A stretch of DNA of 22,602 nucleotides, taken from DASYSL01 sp036003365. Its GTDB lineage: Bacteria > Eisenbacteria > RBG-16-71-46 > DASYSL01. Location: the NCBI GenBank assembly GCA_036003365.1, contig DASYSL010000227.1, forward strand, positions 1-22,602. The letters run 5' to 3'. Below the pieces are notes generated by a model. It saw only the letters and a list, made by a program, of their open reading frames with translations, was not told the DNA's origin and ran no database searches. Positions 1 through 7,287 of the stretch are shown here, in pieces. Position numbers and translations under genes: made by a program. Numbering within the stretch: position 1 is the stretch's first letter; each line of letters opens with the position of its first letter.

Positions 1-1241
1 CCGCTGTAGATGTGATACGGGAAGCGGTCGTCGGCCGCGAGGTGATAGAACTGGCCGGTCGGCTGGTTGTACCAGCTCGACCACGTGGCGCCGCCGTCCA
101 GGCTCACGGCCGCGCCCTGGTCCGAGCCCGCGATCATGGCGCGCGGATCGCGCGGGTTGATCCACAGGTGGTGATAGTCGTCGCCGCCCGGCGAGCCGCG
201 CATCACTTCGAAGTGACGGCCGCCGTCCCGCGAGCGCTGGATCGATTGCCCCATGACGTAGACCGTGTTGGGGTCATCGGGCGCCACCGTCATGCGGCCG
301 AAGTAAGCGTTGCCGAGCGAGGCGTCGGCGTTCACGTGCTCCCAATGATCGCCGCCGTCGGAAGTGCGGTAGAGACCCCCGCCGCCGGCCGGCCCTGGCC
401 CCACCGCAACGACCGCGTAGGCGATGCGCCCCCTGCTCTTGCTGGCGACCGCGAGCCCGATGCGCCCCACGCGGCCCTGCGGGAGCCCACTCTCGAGCCT
501 CGTCCAATGCGAGCCGCCGTCGGTGCTGCGATAGATGCCGGATCCGGAACCGATCTGCGGCTGGAAATAGTCGAGCCAGGGATGCAGGCGCATCTGCCAC
601 AGCGCGGCATAGACGACACGCGGCTCCGAAGGATCACTCGCCAAGTCGACCGCGCCGACCGAGTCGCCTGCCTGAAGCACCGGCTGCCAGCGCCGCCCGC
701 CATCGGTCGTGAGGTAGACGCCGCGCTCCGGATTGGGTCCGAACGCGTGTCCGATCGCTGCCACCAGGACGCGGTCGGGATCGCGCGGGTCGATGAGGAT
801 CGCGCCGATGTGCCGCGTGGCTTCGAGGCCGGCGTGCTTCCAGGTCTCGCCCGCATCATCGGAGCGGAAAACGCCGTCACCGGACATGAGGTCATAGCGC
901 ATTCCCTCCTGGCCGGTGCCGACGTAGAGAACGCGCGGATTGGATGGGGCTATGGCAATTGCGCCCACCGCCGCCGCACTCTCGTGCTGCATGAGCGGCT
1001 GCCACGTTTGCCCGGCATTCGTGGTGCGCCACACGCCGCCGCCCGCCGCTCCGAAGTAATACATGCGCGGATCGTCGGTCAATCCGGCGACGCTCGTCGC
1101 CCATCCGGCGCGGTAGGGGCCGATTTGACGCCAGTGAAGTTCCTGATAGAGCGCGGTGGGAACAGGTGCGGCCGTCGCGGCGTGCGCGGAGGGCGCCAAG
1201 AGAAGTGCGACCAAGATGGACGCGGCGGGGCGAGCGCTCAT
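1..1241 (-). CDS. Secreted VPS10/BNR-repeat beta-propeller protein (partial, C-terminus beyond window)
   Basis: The frame is open from an ATG at 1241 to the window edge, giving 413 codons. It begins with a signal peptide (about residues 1-22, ending near AHAATA), so the product is exported. At least seven Asp-box motifs (S/T-x-D/N-x-G-x-T/H-W/F) recur, for example TTNAGQTW, RSDDAGETW, STDGGSHW and SLDGGATW, which mark sialidase/sortilin-like propeller blades. The stretch NQPTGQFYHL followed by YHIYSG is typical of the large bacterial VPS10-type proteins often annotated as glycosyl hydrolases; these usually run to about 1000 residues, so roughly half is visible. No glycosidase catalytic residues can be assigned, and a binding or scaffold role is equally possible. 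It starts 18 nt after the permease stop and appears to be the last visible gene of the sigma/ABC operon. Confidence 0.9.
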   Translation of the reverse strand, partial: MSARPAASILVALLLAPSAHAATAAPVPTALYQELHWRQIGPYRAGWATSVAGLTDDPRMYYFGAAGGGVWRTTNAGQTWQPLMQHESAAAVGAIAIAPSNPRVLYVGTGQEGMRYDLMSGDGVFRSDDAGETWKHAGLEATRHIGAILIDPRDPDRVLVAAIGHAFGPNPERGVYLTTDGGRRWQPVLQAGDSVGAVDLASDPSEPRVVYAALWQMRLHPWLDYFQPQIGSGSGIYRSTDGGSHWTRLESGLPQGRVGRIGLAVASKSRGRIAYAVVAVGPGPAGGGGLYRTSDGGDHWEHVNADASLGNAYFGRMTVAPDDPNTVYVMGQSIQRSRDGGRHFEVMRGSPGGDDYHHLWINPRDPRAMIAGSDQGAAVSLDGGATWSSWYNQPTGQFYHLAADDRFPYHIYS

Positions 1242-1259
1242 GCCGGCGCCATGCTACGG

Positions 1260-2102
1260 CTACAGCTGCCTCCTCTGGAAGTAGCGAAGTCCCAGGGCCA
1301 GGGCCACCACGAGATAGCCGACCGCCCACCAGATCATGGCGACGCTCGGCACCGAAGCCGGCGAAAAGGGGCTCATGCGCATGTCGCGCATGAGGGCGGG
1401 CTGCATGACCGAAGCGGCGAGCGTCCACAAGGACTCGCTCGGCATGATCAAGCTCGCGATCGTCCCCACGTAGCGTGTCGTCCCGTTGCCGAGGATGGTG
1501 CCGATCTGCTCCACCCAGTTGCCGATGAAGGCCACGCCGTGCAGGCCGAATACGGCGATGCCGCTCGTGATCGTGCTGAAGCGCGTGCCCCAGGCGATGG
1601 ACAAGGAGACCAGAAGAACCGCCTCGAGCATTTGCAGAGGAATGCCGAGCTGCAAGCCCGGCGGCGTGAATCCGGCGCGCACGCGCACGATGGTCAACAC
1701 GCCGATCGTGAGCAGGAGCACGTAACCGAGCACTACGACCAGGTAGCCGAGCCATTTGCCGAGCACGATGTCGGCGCGTCGCACGGGCTTCGACGCCACG
1801 GTCTGCACCACGCCCGACGCGATCTCGCCGGGGAGCGAGTCGAGCGGCAAGAGGACGGCGGCCATCGCGCTCAGGAAGTTCGCGGCGTAGAGGCCCATCA
1901 GCGTGAACAGGTTGAAGAGAAGGTTGCGCTGCATCGGGTTGGTGACGTGGGCCTGCGCGTCCTTCGCCATGAAATGGAATCCGGTGGCGTAGAGAGCGAG
2001 GAATGCCGCGCCGCCGATGAGGCCGGCGACCAGCACGCGGCGGCGGACGGCCTCGTGCACGGTGAGTCGCGCGATGACGAGGATCGGGCTCATGGGCATC
2101 AT
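1260..2102 (-). CDS. ABC-2/NosY-type transporter permease
   Basis: A 280-residue integral membrane protein starting MMPMSP, with about six hydrophobic segments and a basic C-terminus (YFQRRQL). The segment after TM2 (LDSLPGEIASGVVQTVASKPVRRADIVLGKWLG, interrupted here only by family wording) carries the pattern of NosY/ABC-2 permeases, in which 'SKPV.R.....GKW.G' precedes a long helix. It would pair with the ATPase encoded just upstream to make an inner-membrane ABC transporter. The ATG at 2102 overlaps the ATPase TGA in an ATGA arrangement, implying translational coupling and fixing the start; the longer open frame upstream is a shadow of the ATPase gene. The substrate cannot be read from sequence. 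Control by the ECF sigma factor of the same operon suggests an envelope-stress or export role. Confidence 0.9.
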   Translation of the reverse strand: MMPMSPILVIARLTVHEAVRRRVLVAGLIGGAAFLALYATGFHFMAKDAQAHVTNPMQRNLLFNLFTLMGLYAANFLSAMAAVLLPLDSLPGEIASGVVQTVASKPVRRADIVLGKWLGYLVVVLGYVLLLTIGVLTIVRVRAGFTPPGLQLGIPLQMLEAVLLVSLSIAWGTRFSTITSGIAVFGLHGVAFIGNWVEQIGTILGNGTTRYVGTIASLIMPSESLWTLAASVMQPALMRDMRMSPFSPASVPSVAMIWWAVGYLVVALALGLRYFQRRQL

Positions 2103-3055
2103 CCCGGGCGCTGGTCGCCGCCCATGACCTCGAGGAACATCGATTCCAGCGAGCGCCGGGCGGCGCGCATCTCGTAGAGCGCAGCACCCCGGCCGATGAG
2201 CCACGCGGCGAGCGCGGGCAGCCGATCCTCGGAATCCACGCGCAGCCTCAGGCGCCGGCCGGCGCCGAGAAGCGCGGCCTCCGACTCGGGCTCGAGCGCG
2301 TCGGCCACCAGGGTTCCGAACGCGGCCAGGCCTGCCTCGTCCGCGGGCGCAAGGCCCTCGACGCGCACCACGACCTCGAGCGTTTCGGGAACCCCGCGCA
2401 GCGCCAGCTCCTGCACCGTGCGCCCCTGCTTGAGGAACACGACGCGGTCGCAGGTCGCTTCCACCTCGCCGAGCAAGTGGGAATTCAAGAACACGCTCGT
2501 GCCGCGCGCGCGCAGATCGGCGATCAGGTCGCGCACCAGGAGGCGCCCGAGGGGATCGAGACCCGAGGTGGGCTCGTCGAGAAACACGACGGCCGGATCG
2601 TTGAGCAACGCCTGCGCGATGCCGATGCGCTGGAGCATGCCCTTGCTGTAGCCGCCGACACGGCGCGAGGCGGCGTCGTGCAGGTCCACGCGGTCGAGCA
2701 GCTCGTCCATGCGCCGCTCGAGGGCGCTGCCCCTCATGCCGTAGAGATGGCCGTGGAGGCGCAGGAACTCGCGCCCGGTGAGCCAATCGTGAAACCGGAA
2801 GTGCTCGGGCAGGAATCCAACGCGGGCGCGCGCCGCGCGATCACCGATCGGCGCGCCGAGCAGACGCGCCTCACCGCCTGAAGGCGGCACCAGCCCGAGC
2901 AGCATCTTGAGCGAGGTCGTCTTGCCCGCGCCGTTGGGCCCGAGAAAGCCGAACACCTCTCCCCGCGCCACGCGCAGAGAGAGGTCGGCGACCGCGAGCT
3001 TGTCGCCGTACCACTTGCGAAGCCCGCGAGTTTCGATGACCGGAGTGTCGTTGAT
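2099..3055 (-). CDS. ABC transporter ATP-binding protein, probable ATC start
   Basis: Clear ABC-2-type ATPase of 318 residues when started at the ATC codon 3055-3053. From that start: A-loop aromatic Tyr16 in RKWYGDK, Walker A GPNGAGKTT at 39-47, signature GYSKGM near 135-140, Walker B VVFLDEPTSGLDP near 156-168, and the H-loop His in NSHLLGE near 193. A C-terminal region of about 100 residues follows, as in NosF-like and bacitracin-type exporters. The frame has no ATG, GTG or TTG between the upstream TAA (3073-3071) and V29. The first usual start, GTG at 2971, would remove the first beta strand and the A-loop. GAGGAA at 3070-3065 lies 9 nt before the ATC. The protein would power the adjacent permease. 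The function call is firm; the start codon is inferred. Confidence 0.9.
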   Translation of the reverse strand: MNDTPVIETRGLRKWYGDKLAVADLSLRVARGEVFGFLGPNGAGKTTSLKMLLGLVPPSGGEARLLGAPIGDRAARARVGFLPEHFRFHDWLTGREFLRLHGHLYGMRGSALERRMDELLDRVDLHDAASRRVGGYSKGMLQRIGIAQALLNDPAVVFLDEPTSGLDPLGRLLVRDLIADLRARGTSVFLNSHLLGEVEATCDRVVFLKQGRTVQELALRGVPETLEVVVRVEGLAPADEAGLAAFGTLVADALEPESEAALLGAGRRLRLRVDSEDRLPALAAWLIGRGAALYEMRAARRSLESMFLEVMGGDQRPG

Positions 3056-3064
3056 CGGCCTGGC

Positions 3065-3070
3065 TTCCTC
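3065..3070 (-). promoter_or_regulatory. Shine-Dalgarno sequence before the putative ATC start
   Basis: On the minus strand GAGGAA directly follows the TAA of the anti-sigma-like gene and sits 9 nt before ATC 3055-3053. No other start codon in the ATPase frame is served by it. It is the main evidence for initiation at ATC. Confidence 0.5.
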
Positions 3071-4066
3071 TTACCGCGCGGATTCGGCCATCGCGAGCAC
3101 GTCGTCGGAAGCGATGTTGCCGCCCGCGGCGTACACGTTCTGCCCGTCGCTCCACAACACGACGACGCCCGGCGAGCGCTTGTGGCCCTTGCCGTCGTCA
3201 CGCTCGGCGCGGGTCACGAGGAGGCCCTTTTGGCCCTGCACCGTGACCTCCCGGAACGAGCCGGCGTCGGCCGGCACCGGCACGAGCATCGTGCTGCGCC
3301 AGTCGATGCGCGCGGCCGCCGCGTGCGCCTCGCTCGGGCTCATGCCCAGCATGCGGAGCGCGATCTCGCCCAGATCGGCGATCTGGAGGGTTGCCGGCAG
3401 TGAAAGCTCTGGGCTTCGGCTCTGCAAGAGAAAAGCGTGCAGCCCGCCGCTCACGAACGTCTGCCGCACCATGGGGAAGGTGTGCACCTCGAGCACGGCG
3501 CCATCGAGCCCCGCCGGCACCGGCAGATCGCGCACCCCCATGAGGTCCATGGCGTCGCGCACGCGCTTGGCGTCGGCGGTCATGCGCATGCGGGCTTCGC
3601 CCTGGAGCCAGACGGTGTCGGCCGCCATGCGGCCCGGGAGGATCGTGGGCACGCGCACGGTCTGCCCGCTCGCCGCGGCCGCCTCGGCCACCGAGGCGAG
3701 AGGCTTCGGAGGGCCGGGATCGAGAAGCATTTCGCGGTGCTCGTTGAACACACGCTGCAGATCGAGCTTCGAATCCGAAAGCTGGTCGAGCCGATTCGCA
3801 TCGATCCGGATGGCCACGAAGTTCTGCACGCGAAAGAGATTGAGGAACGCCTGCGCCGAGGCGCGCACGCCCGGGAACAGGAACGCGGCGACCACGGCCA
3901 CGATGGCCGCGAAGGTCAGGATCAGTCGCGGCGCCAGGGCGGCCCGCGGCGGGCGACCCTCCACGGCGGTCTCGCGCTCGATGCGCCGCAAACGCGCACC
4001 CAGATCGCGGGAGAAATCCGGATTCGGCGGCTCCTGCAGCGAGTTCATGAAACGATCGTCGTTCAT
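3071..4066 (-). CDS. Membrane-anchored anti-sigma-factor-like protein (DUF4367-like)
   Basis: A 331-residue protein with an Asn/Asp/Arg-rich N-terminal segment of about 45 residues, one transmembrane helix at about 46-66 (LILTFAAIVAVVAAFLF region) and a long C-terminal domain expected on the far side of the membrane. This is the layout of single-pass anti-sigma factors and of DUF4367-like sigma regulators, whose C-terminal part often shows a 'VRVPT.LPG' pattern, seen here near 150. There is no zinc-binding HxxxCxxC motif, so it is not a ZAS-type anti-sigma factor. Its ATG overlaps the TGA of the ECF sigma gene by 4 nt, the usual arrangement for a sigma/anti-sigma pair. The role is inferred mainly from position and topology. 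Its TAA is in the same frame as the downstream ATPase. Confidence 0.8.
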   Translation of the reverse strand: MNDDRFMNSLQEPPNPDFSRDLGARLRRIERETAVEGRPPRAALAPRLILTFAAIVAVVAAFLFPGVRASAQAFLNLFRVQNFVAIRIDANRLDQLSDSKLDLQRVFNEHREMLLDPGPPKPLASVAEAAAASGQTVRVPTILPGRMAADTVWLQGEARMRMTADAKRVRDAMDLMGVRDLPVPAGLDGAVLEVHTFPMVRQTFVSGGLHAFLLQSRSPELSLPATLQIADLGEIALRMLGMSPSEAHAAAARIDWRSTMLVPVPADAGSFREVTVQGQKGLLVTRAERDDGKGHKRSPGVVVLWSDGQNVYAAGGNIASDDVLAMAESAR

Positions 4067-4620
4067 CGCGCTGTTCCCTCGTCCCAGCGGGCACGCAACG
4101 CCTTCACCGTGCGGTGCAGGATGCTGCCCACGTTCGTCTCGGAGAGCCCGGTCACCCGGGCGATCTCGCGGTTGGTGAGCCGGGCGCCATACTTGAGCGA
4201 GACCAGCTCCCGTTCACGTTCGGCCAAGCTCTCGAGGAGGCAGGCCAGGCGATCGGAGTCCGCGCGCTTGGCGAAGCTCTCTTCCGGCGTTTCCCCGCCG
4301 GCGATCTCCCGCGCCGCCTCGAGGGGCGCGGTCTCGCGCAGACTTCGCGACCGGTAGTGGTCGATGGCGACATTGCGGGCGATCGCCAGAAGCCAGGTGC
4401 CGGCGGCGGCGCGGTCGCTGCGATAACGATCGCGCGTCCGCCACGCCTTCTCGAAAGTGATCGAGGCGAGATCCTCCGCGTCGGCTCGGCTTCCCACCCG
4501 GTAGCGAAAGAAGTCGAGCACGCGCGGAAGCTGCTCCTCGTACACGGCGCCCCAGTCCATCTCCGATCGCTCGGAGGCGGCCCACGGGATCCAGCGGGCG
4601 AGAACGGTCCGGGAGTCCAT
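4063..4620 (-). CDS. ECF-family RNA polymerase sigma factor
   Basis: A 185-residue protein with the two ECF domains. Region 2 runs from about 27 to 95 (LPRVLDFFRYRVGSRADAED, then ITFEKAW and the GTWLLAIARNVAIDHYRSR stretch). Region 4 is near 130-180 (LAERERELVSLKYGARLTNR, then a helix-turn-helix ending SETNVGSILHRTVKALR). It would direct RNA polymerase to a small regulon, probably including its own operon, and be held by the product of the next gene. The ATG at 4620 gives a usual ECF length; a second in-frame ATG at 4560 (MDWGAVYEEQL) is possible, and neither has a strong Shine-Dalgarno sequence. Longer in-frame extension upstream is low-complexity and unlikely to be translated. Confidence 0.93.
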   Translation of the reverse strand: MDSRTVLARWIPWAASERSEMDWGAVYEEQLPRVLDFFRYRVGSRADAEDLASITFEKAWRTRDRYRSDRAAAGTWLLAIARNVAIDHYRSRSLRETAPLEAAREIAGGETPEESFAKRADSDRLACLLESLAERERELVSLKYGARLTNREIARVTGLSETNVGSILHRTVKALRARWDEGTAR

Positions 4621-4649
4621 GCGTAGGAAGATACGGGCGAAGGCGGGAA

Positions 4650-4679
4650 GTATCACAGCCCCATGCCGTGGCGATCCAA
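4650..4679 (-). promoter_or_regulatory. Possible sigma-70-like promoter for the ECF operon
   Basis: On the minus strand TTGGAT (4679-4674) and TGATAC (4655-4650) are separated by 18 nt. Initiation about 7 nt downstream would leave a leader of roughly 20 nt before the ATG at 4620. I saw no clear ECF-type GGAAC/CGTC pair. This is a by-eye match and weak in GC-rich DNA. Confidence 0.3.
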
Positions 4680-4768
4680 CAATCCAAGAACGCTGCCCCG
4701 AGTAGACCCCTCTCTCCGGATCGGCTAGGGTCCCTCGGCGCCTAATATCGAAGTAAGAGAGGCTCGCC

Positions 4769-5686
4769 ATGAAACTCGTTGGTTCGGCATTCGCGCTCGC
4801 GGTCGCGCTCGTCGCGGGCAGCGCCCAGGCCCAGGAAGTCACGGTGGTGCCCGACGTTCTCGGCCCCGAAGGACCCCTCTTCATCGACGGCACCCTCTAC
4901 TACGTGGCCTGGACCACGGGCTCGCTCTCCCAATGGGATGGCAAGAAGACCACGGTATTGAATTCATTGCCCGGATGCAGCCACAACGGTCTCGCGCTCA
5001 CCCGCGGAAAGACCTTCCTGCTCGCATGCACCGACGAACATGGCGCGATCCTCGAGCTCGACACGGCCGGAAAGCAGCTGCATCGCTGGGATCGCGACGA
5101 CAAGGGCAACCTATTTACGGGAGGCATCAACGACATTGTGGTCACGCCGGACGGCGGCGCCTACGCCACCGTCTTCGGCCCGTACCATGAACTGCCTACC
5201 GCGGTCGCCGGCAAGATCGAGTACATGGCGCCGGGAAGTGGAAAGTGGGTCGAGGTGGCGAACGATCTCAACTACGCCAATGGCATCGGGGTTTCGCCCG
5301 ACCAGAAGACGCTCTACGTGAGCGAGACCGTGGGCAATTGCATCCTCAAGTTCTCGATCAATCCTGATGGCTCCCTCGGCCAGCGTTCGAATTTCGCGCT
5401 TCTCAATCTCCTGGTCCCGAACAAGAACAATTCATGGTGGCTCGGTCCGGACAGCATGAAGCTCGACCACGAGGGTGACATCTACGTGGCCCAGTGGTTC
5501 GGTGGAAAGATCCTCAAGCTCTCTCCGGAAGGCAAGCTCCTGCACGTCTTCCCGATCGCGGCGGGCGACGGCACCACCAACATCGCGTTTGGTCCTGGCG
5601 AAAAGGATCTCTACGTCACGGTCGTGAAGGACCCCAACGACCCGCAGGCCAAAGGCAGCATCGTTCGCATCCCCAACGTGCGATAG
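4769..5686 (+). CDS. Secreted SMP-30/gluconolactonase-like beta-propeller protein
   Basis: A 305-residue protein with a cleavable signal peptide (about 1-22, ending SAQAQ), so probably periplasmic. The mature part matches the six-bladed SMP-30/gluconolactonase/strictosidine-synthase-like fold. Candidate metal ligands are all present: Glu in LGPEGPLF (about 34), Asn in LNYANGIGVSPD (about 167-171) and Asp in WLGPDSMKLDHEGDIYVAQW (about 228). Blade signatures such as VTPDGGAYATVFG and SPDQKTLYVSET recur. Family members hydrolyse lactones or related esters, but the substrate here is unknown. GAGAGG lies about 6 nt before the ATG at 4769. The gene is divergent from the ECF operon and converges on the VOC gene with a 6-nt gap. 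Confidence 0.88.
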   Translation: MKLVGSAFALAVALVAGSAQAQEVTVVPDVLGPEGPLFIDGTLYYVAWTTGSLSQWDGKKTTVLNSLPGCSHNGLALTRGKTFLLACTDEHGAILELDTAGKQLHRWDRDDKGNLFTGGINDIVVTPDGGAYATVFGPYHELPTAVAGKIEYMAPGSGKWVEVANDLNYANGIGVSPDQKTLYVSETVGNCILKFSINPDGSLGQRSNFALLNLLVPNKNNSWWLGPDSMKLDHEGDIYVAQWFGGKILKLSPEGKLLHVFPIAAGDGTTNIAFGPGEKDLYVTVVKDPNDPQAKGSIVRIPNVR

Positions 5687-5692
5687 GACGAA

Positions 5693-6070
5693 TCACTTCG
5701 GGAGAGGCTGCGCGAAAGAAACGGCGAGCCCATCCGGATCCAAGCACACGGCCAGGCGGATACCCTCGTTGACCTGGTCCTTCGGTGTTACCACGAAGCG
5801 CGCCCCACGGTCCTTGAGCTGGCTGTAGGTCGCATCGAGATCGCTGACCGAGAAGCCGAGGGTGCACGTTCCCCCCTTGGGCTCGCCCCCGCCGTCAGCC
5901 GCCCCGCGTGAGGACACGGCGTGCAGCGCCAGGGTGGATGCGCCCGTGTCGAACTCGCTCCAGCCTGGCGACTCGAACTTGAGCGGAAGCCCCAGCGTGT
6001 CGCGGTAGAACGCGACCGAGCGCGTCATGTCGGTCACATTGACCATGATGTAGTCGATTTTCTGGAACAT
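5693..6070 (-). CDS. VOC (glyoxalase/bleomycin-resistance fold) family protein
   Basis: A 125-residue protein starting MFQKIDYIMVNVTDM. The start is fixed by GGAGG about 6 nt before the ATG at 6070; in-frame sequence further upstream is arginine/proline-rich noise. Two beta-alpha-beta-beta-beta modules are visible: the first with RSVAFYRDTLGLPLKFESPG, the second with GFSVSDLDATYSQLKDRGARF and ending in the LDPDGLAVSF signature. By eye, the usual VOC metal ligands are not conserved: Tyr or Ile stands where His is common in strand 1, and Ser/Phe where the terminal Glu is common after DPDG. It may therefore bind a ligand or work without the classical metal site. Cytoplasmic, single gene. Confidence 0.88.
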   Translation of the reverse strand: MFQKIDYIMVNVTDMTRSVAFYRDTLGLPLKFESPGWSEFDTGASTLALHAVSSRGAADGGGEPKGGTCTLGFSVSDLDATYSQLKDRGARFVVTPKDQVNEGIRLAVCLDPDGLAVSFAQPLPK

Positions 6071-6222
6071 CGCGGACCTCCTGGAGCCGGGTGAAGTGAA
6101 GGGACGCAGGATGGTAGCGCGCTCCTGGGGAGCCAGACCAGGAGGGCCATGAGCCAATGGCCGAAGGAAATACGCCTAATGGAGCGGGCCGGACTCTTCC
6201 GGCACCACCCCGTGGAGGCCGC

Positions 6223-7173
6223 ATGACTCTGTCTCGTCCGATCGCCGTGCTGCTGCTCGCGACCGCGCTCCTCTCGGTGGCCGTCGCGGGCAAGGCTGGG
6301 GCCACCGTGCTCTTTTCGACGGATTTCTCCGGCGCGCTTCCGGCGGAGTTCTCGGCGCCCGGCGCCGGAATCGAGGACGTGCAGGGATATGCCGGGCTCG
6401 GTTCGGCGGGAAGGCAGTTCGCCGGGAAGTTCCTTCGCTATGCCAGCGCGTCGGTGTTCCCCACTACGCTCACGCTCCGTCATCTGCCGCCACACGACCA
6501 GGTGAGCGTGAAGTTCCTCCTCGGCATCATCGATTCGTGGGATGGCACGGAGCTCATGCAGGTGTCCGTCGACGGCTCGATGAAGTTCAATCACTGGTTC
6601 CAGCTCGCCTTGGGCGACACCACCGACTACTTCCCTGCGCCCCCCGGGGCGATTCTCAGCATGGGCACCGATCTGGGTTTCAATGGTTGCTGCTATTTCA
6701 ACCGGGACCGGGCCTACGACCTCGGCATGGAACCGGCCCTGCAGAACATTCCCCACACCGCCGATTCGCTCATCGTCGCGTGGACCATCGGAGCGACCTC
6801 GGGCCCCGCCGCCAGCCAGTGGCAAGGAGGCCTGGACGAATCGTGGGCCATCGATGCGGTTTCGGTGGAGGTGGGGACGACCACGGATGCCATCCCGCGC
6901 GGTGCGAACGGCTTTGTCACCGCGGCTGCGATTCCCAATCCCGCGCGTGGCGGCCTCGTCAAGCTGCAGCTCTCCCTGGCCGACACGCATCCGGTGCTCG
7001 TGGAGCTGTTCGATCTCGGCGGGCGCCTCGTCTCCTCGCGAACTCTTGCGTTCCCCGCGTCGGGTCGACACGAGGTCACGCTCCAGGGGCCGCCCCTCAC
7101 GAGCGGTCTCTATTTCGCGCGCGTGTCACAAGGCGAGCAGCGCGCCCTGGCTCGGATCCTCGTGCTCGACTGA
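6223..7173 (+). CDS. Secreted protein with FlgD/T9SS-like C-terminal domain
   Basis: A 316-residue protein with a signal peptide (about 1-27, ending AGKAGA). The start at 6223 is preceded by GGAGG at a 5-nt spacing. The central part (about 28-220) looks like an all-beta, concanavalin-like domain: it opens VLFSTDFSGALPAEFS and closes ESWAIDAVSVEVG, a pattern common in such carbohydrate- or surface-binding modules, and contains an adjacent cysteine pair in NGCCYFN. The last 80 or so residues (IPNPARGGLVKLQLSL ... VELFDLGGRLVSSR ... SGLYFARVSQG) form the FlgD-Ig/T9SS type-A-like tail that recurs on secreted proteins of Eisenbacteria and Bacteroidetes. Cell-surface or extracellular localisation is inferred. 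The substrate is unknown. Confidence 0.85.
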   Translation: MTLSRPIAVLLLATALLSVAVAGKAGATVLFSTDFSGALPAEFSAPGAGIEDVQGYAGLGSAGRQFAGKFLRYASASVFPTTLTLRHLPPHDQVSVKFLLGIIDSWDGTELMQVSVDGSMKFNHWFQLALGDTTDYFPAPPGAILSMGTDLGFNGCCYFNRDRAYDLGMEPALQNIPHTADSLIVAWTIGATSGPAASQWQGGLDESWAIDAVSVEVGTTTDAIPRGANGFVTAAAIPNPARGGLVKLQLSLADTHPVLVELFDLGGRLVSSRTLAFPASGRHEVTLQGPPLTSGLYFARVSQGEQRALARILVLD

Positions 7174-7174
7174 C

Positions 7175-7216
7175 ATGCGCCAGCGCATGCTCGATATGCG
7201 CCAGCGCATGCTTGAT
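7175..7216. repeat. 21-bp tandem direct repeat, each unit containing a palindrome
   Basis: Two adjacent 21-bp units, 7175-7195 and 7196-7216, differ at a single base (C/T). Each starts with a 6-bp inverted repeat around two bases (ATGCGC-CA-GCGCAT). The array begins 2 nt after the stop of the FlgD-tail gene, in a convergent intergenic region. It may be a protein-binding site, a REP-like element or a recent slippage duplication. Confidence 0.8.
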
Positions 7217-7238
7217 TGCGAAGCGTTTTACTAGGCGT

Positions 7239-7256
7239 ACCCGTTTCAAGACGGGT
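7239..7256. terminator. Small hairpin in convergent gap
   Basis: ACCCGT (7239-7244) and ACGGGT (7251-7256) form a 6-bp stem around TTCAAG. It is the first of two hairpins in tandem between the convergent FlgD-tail and MOSC genes and probably adds to termination. Confidence 0.4.
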
Positions 7257-7280
7257 TGACCCCTATTTCTAGAGGGTCAA
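7256..7280. terminator. Bidirectional terminator-like hairpin
   Basis: TTGACCC (7256-7262) pairs perfectly with GGGTCAA (7274-7280). The stem can continue with CTA/TAG around a TTTC loop and one bulged A. It lies 8 nt past the stop of the minus-strand MOSC gene and 83 nt past the plus-strand stop. No long T-run follows on either strand. Confidence 0.5.
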
Positions 7281-7287
7281 GTCACTC

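Noticed and set aside
12..2177. Plus-strand open frame of 721 codons
   Set aside because: Antisense to the propeller and permease genes. The product is Arg/His/Ala-rich with no recognisable domain. Long antisense frames are common in GC-rich DNA with few stops.
2907..4178. Plus-strand open frame of 423 codons
   Set aside because: Antisense to the anti-sigma-like gene and ATPase start. Ser/Arg-rich with no motifs or ribosome-binding site.
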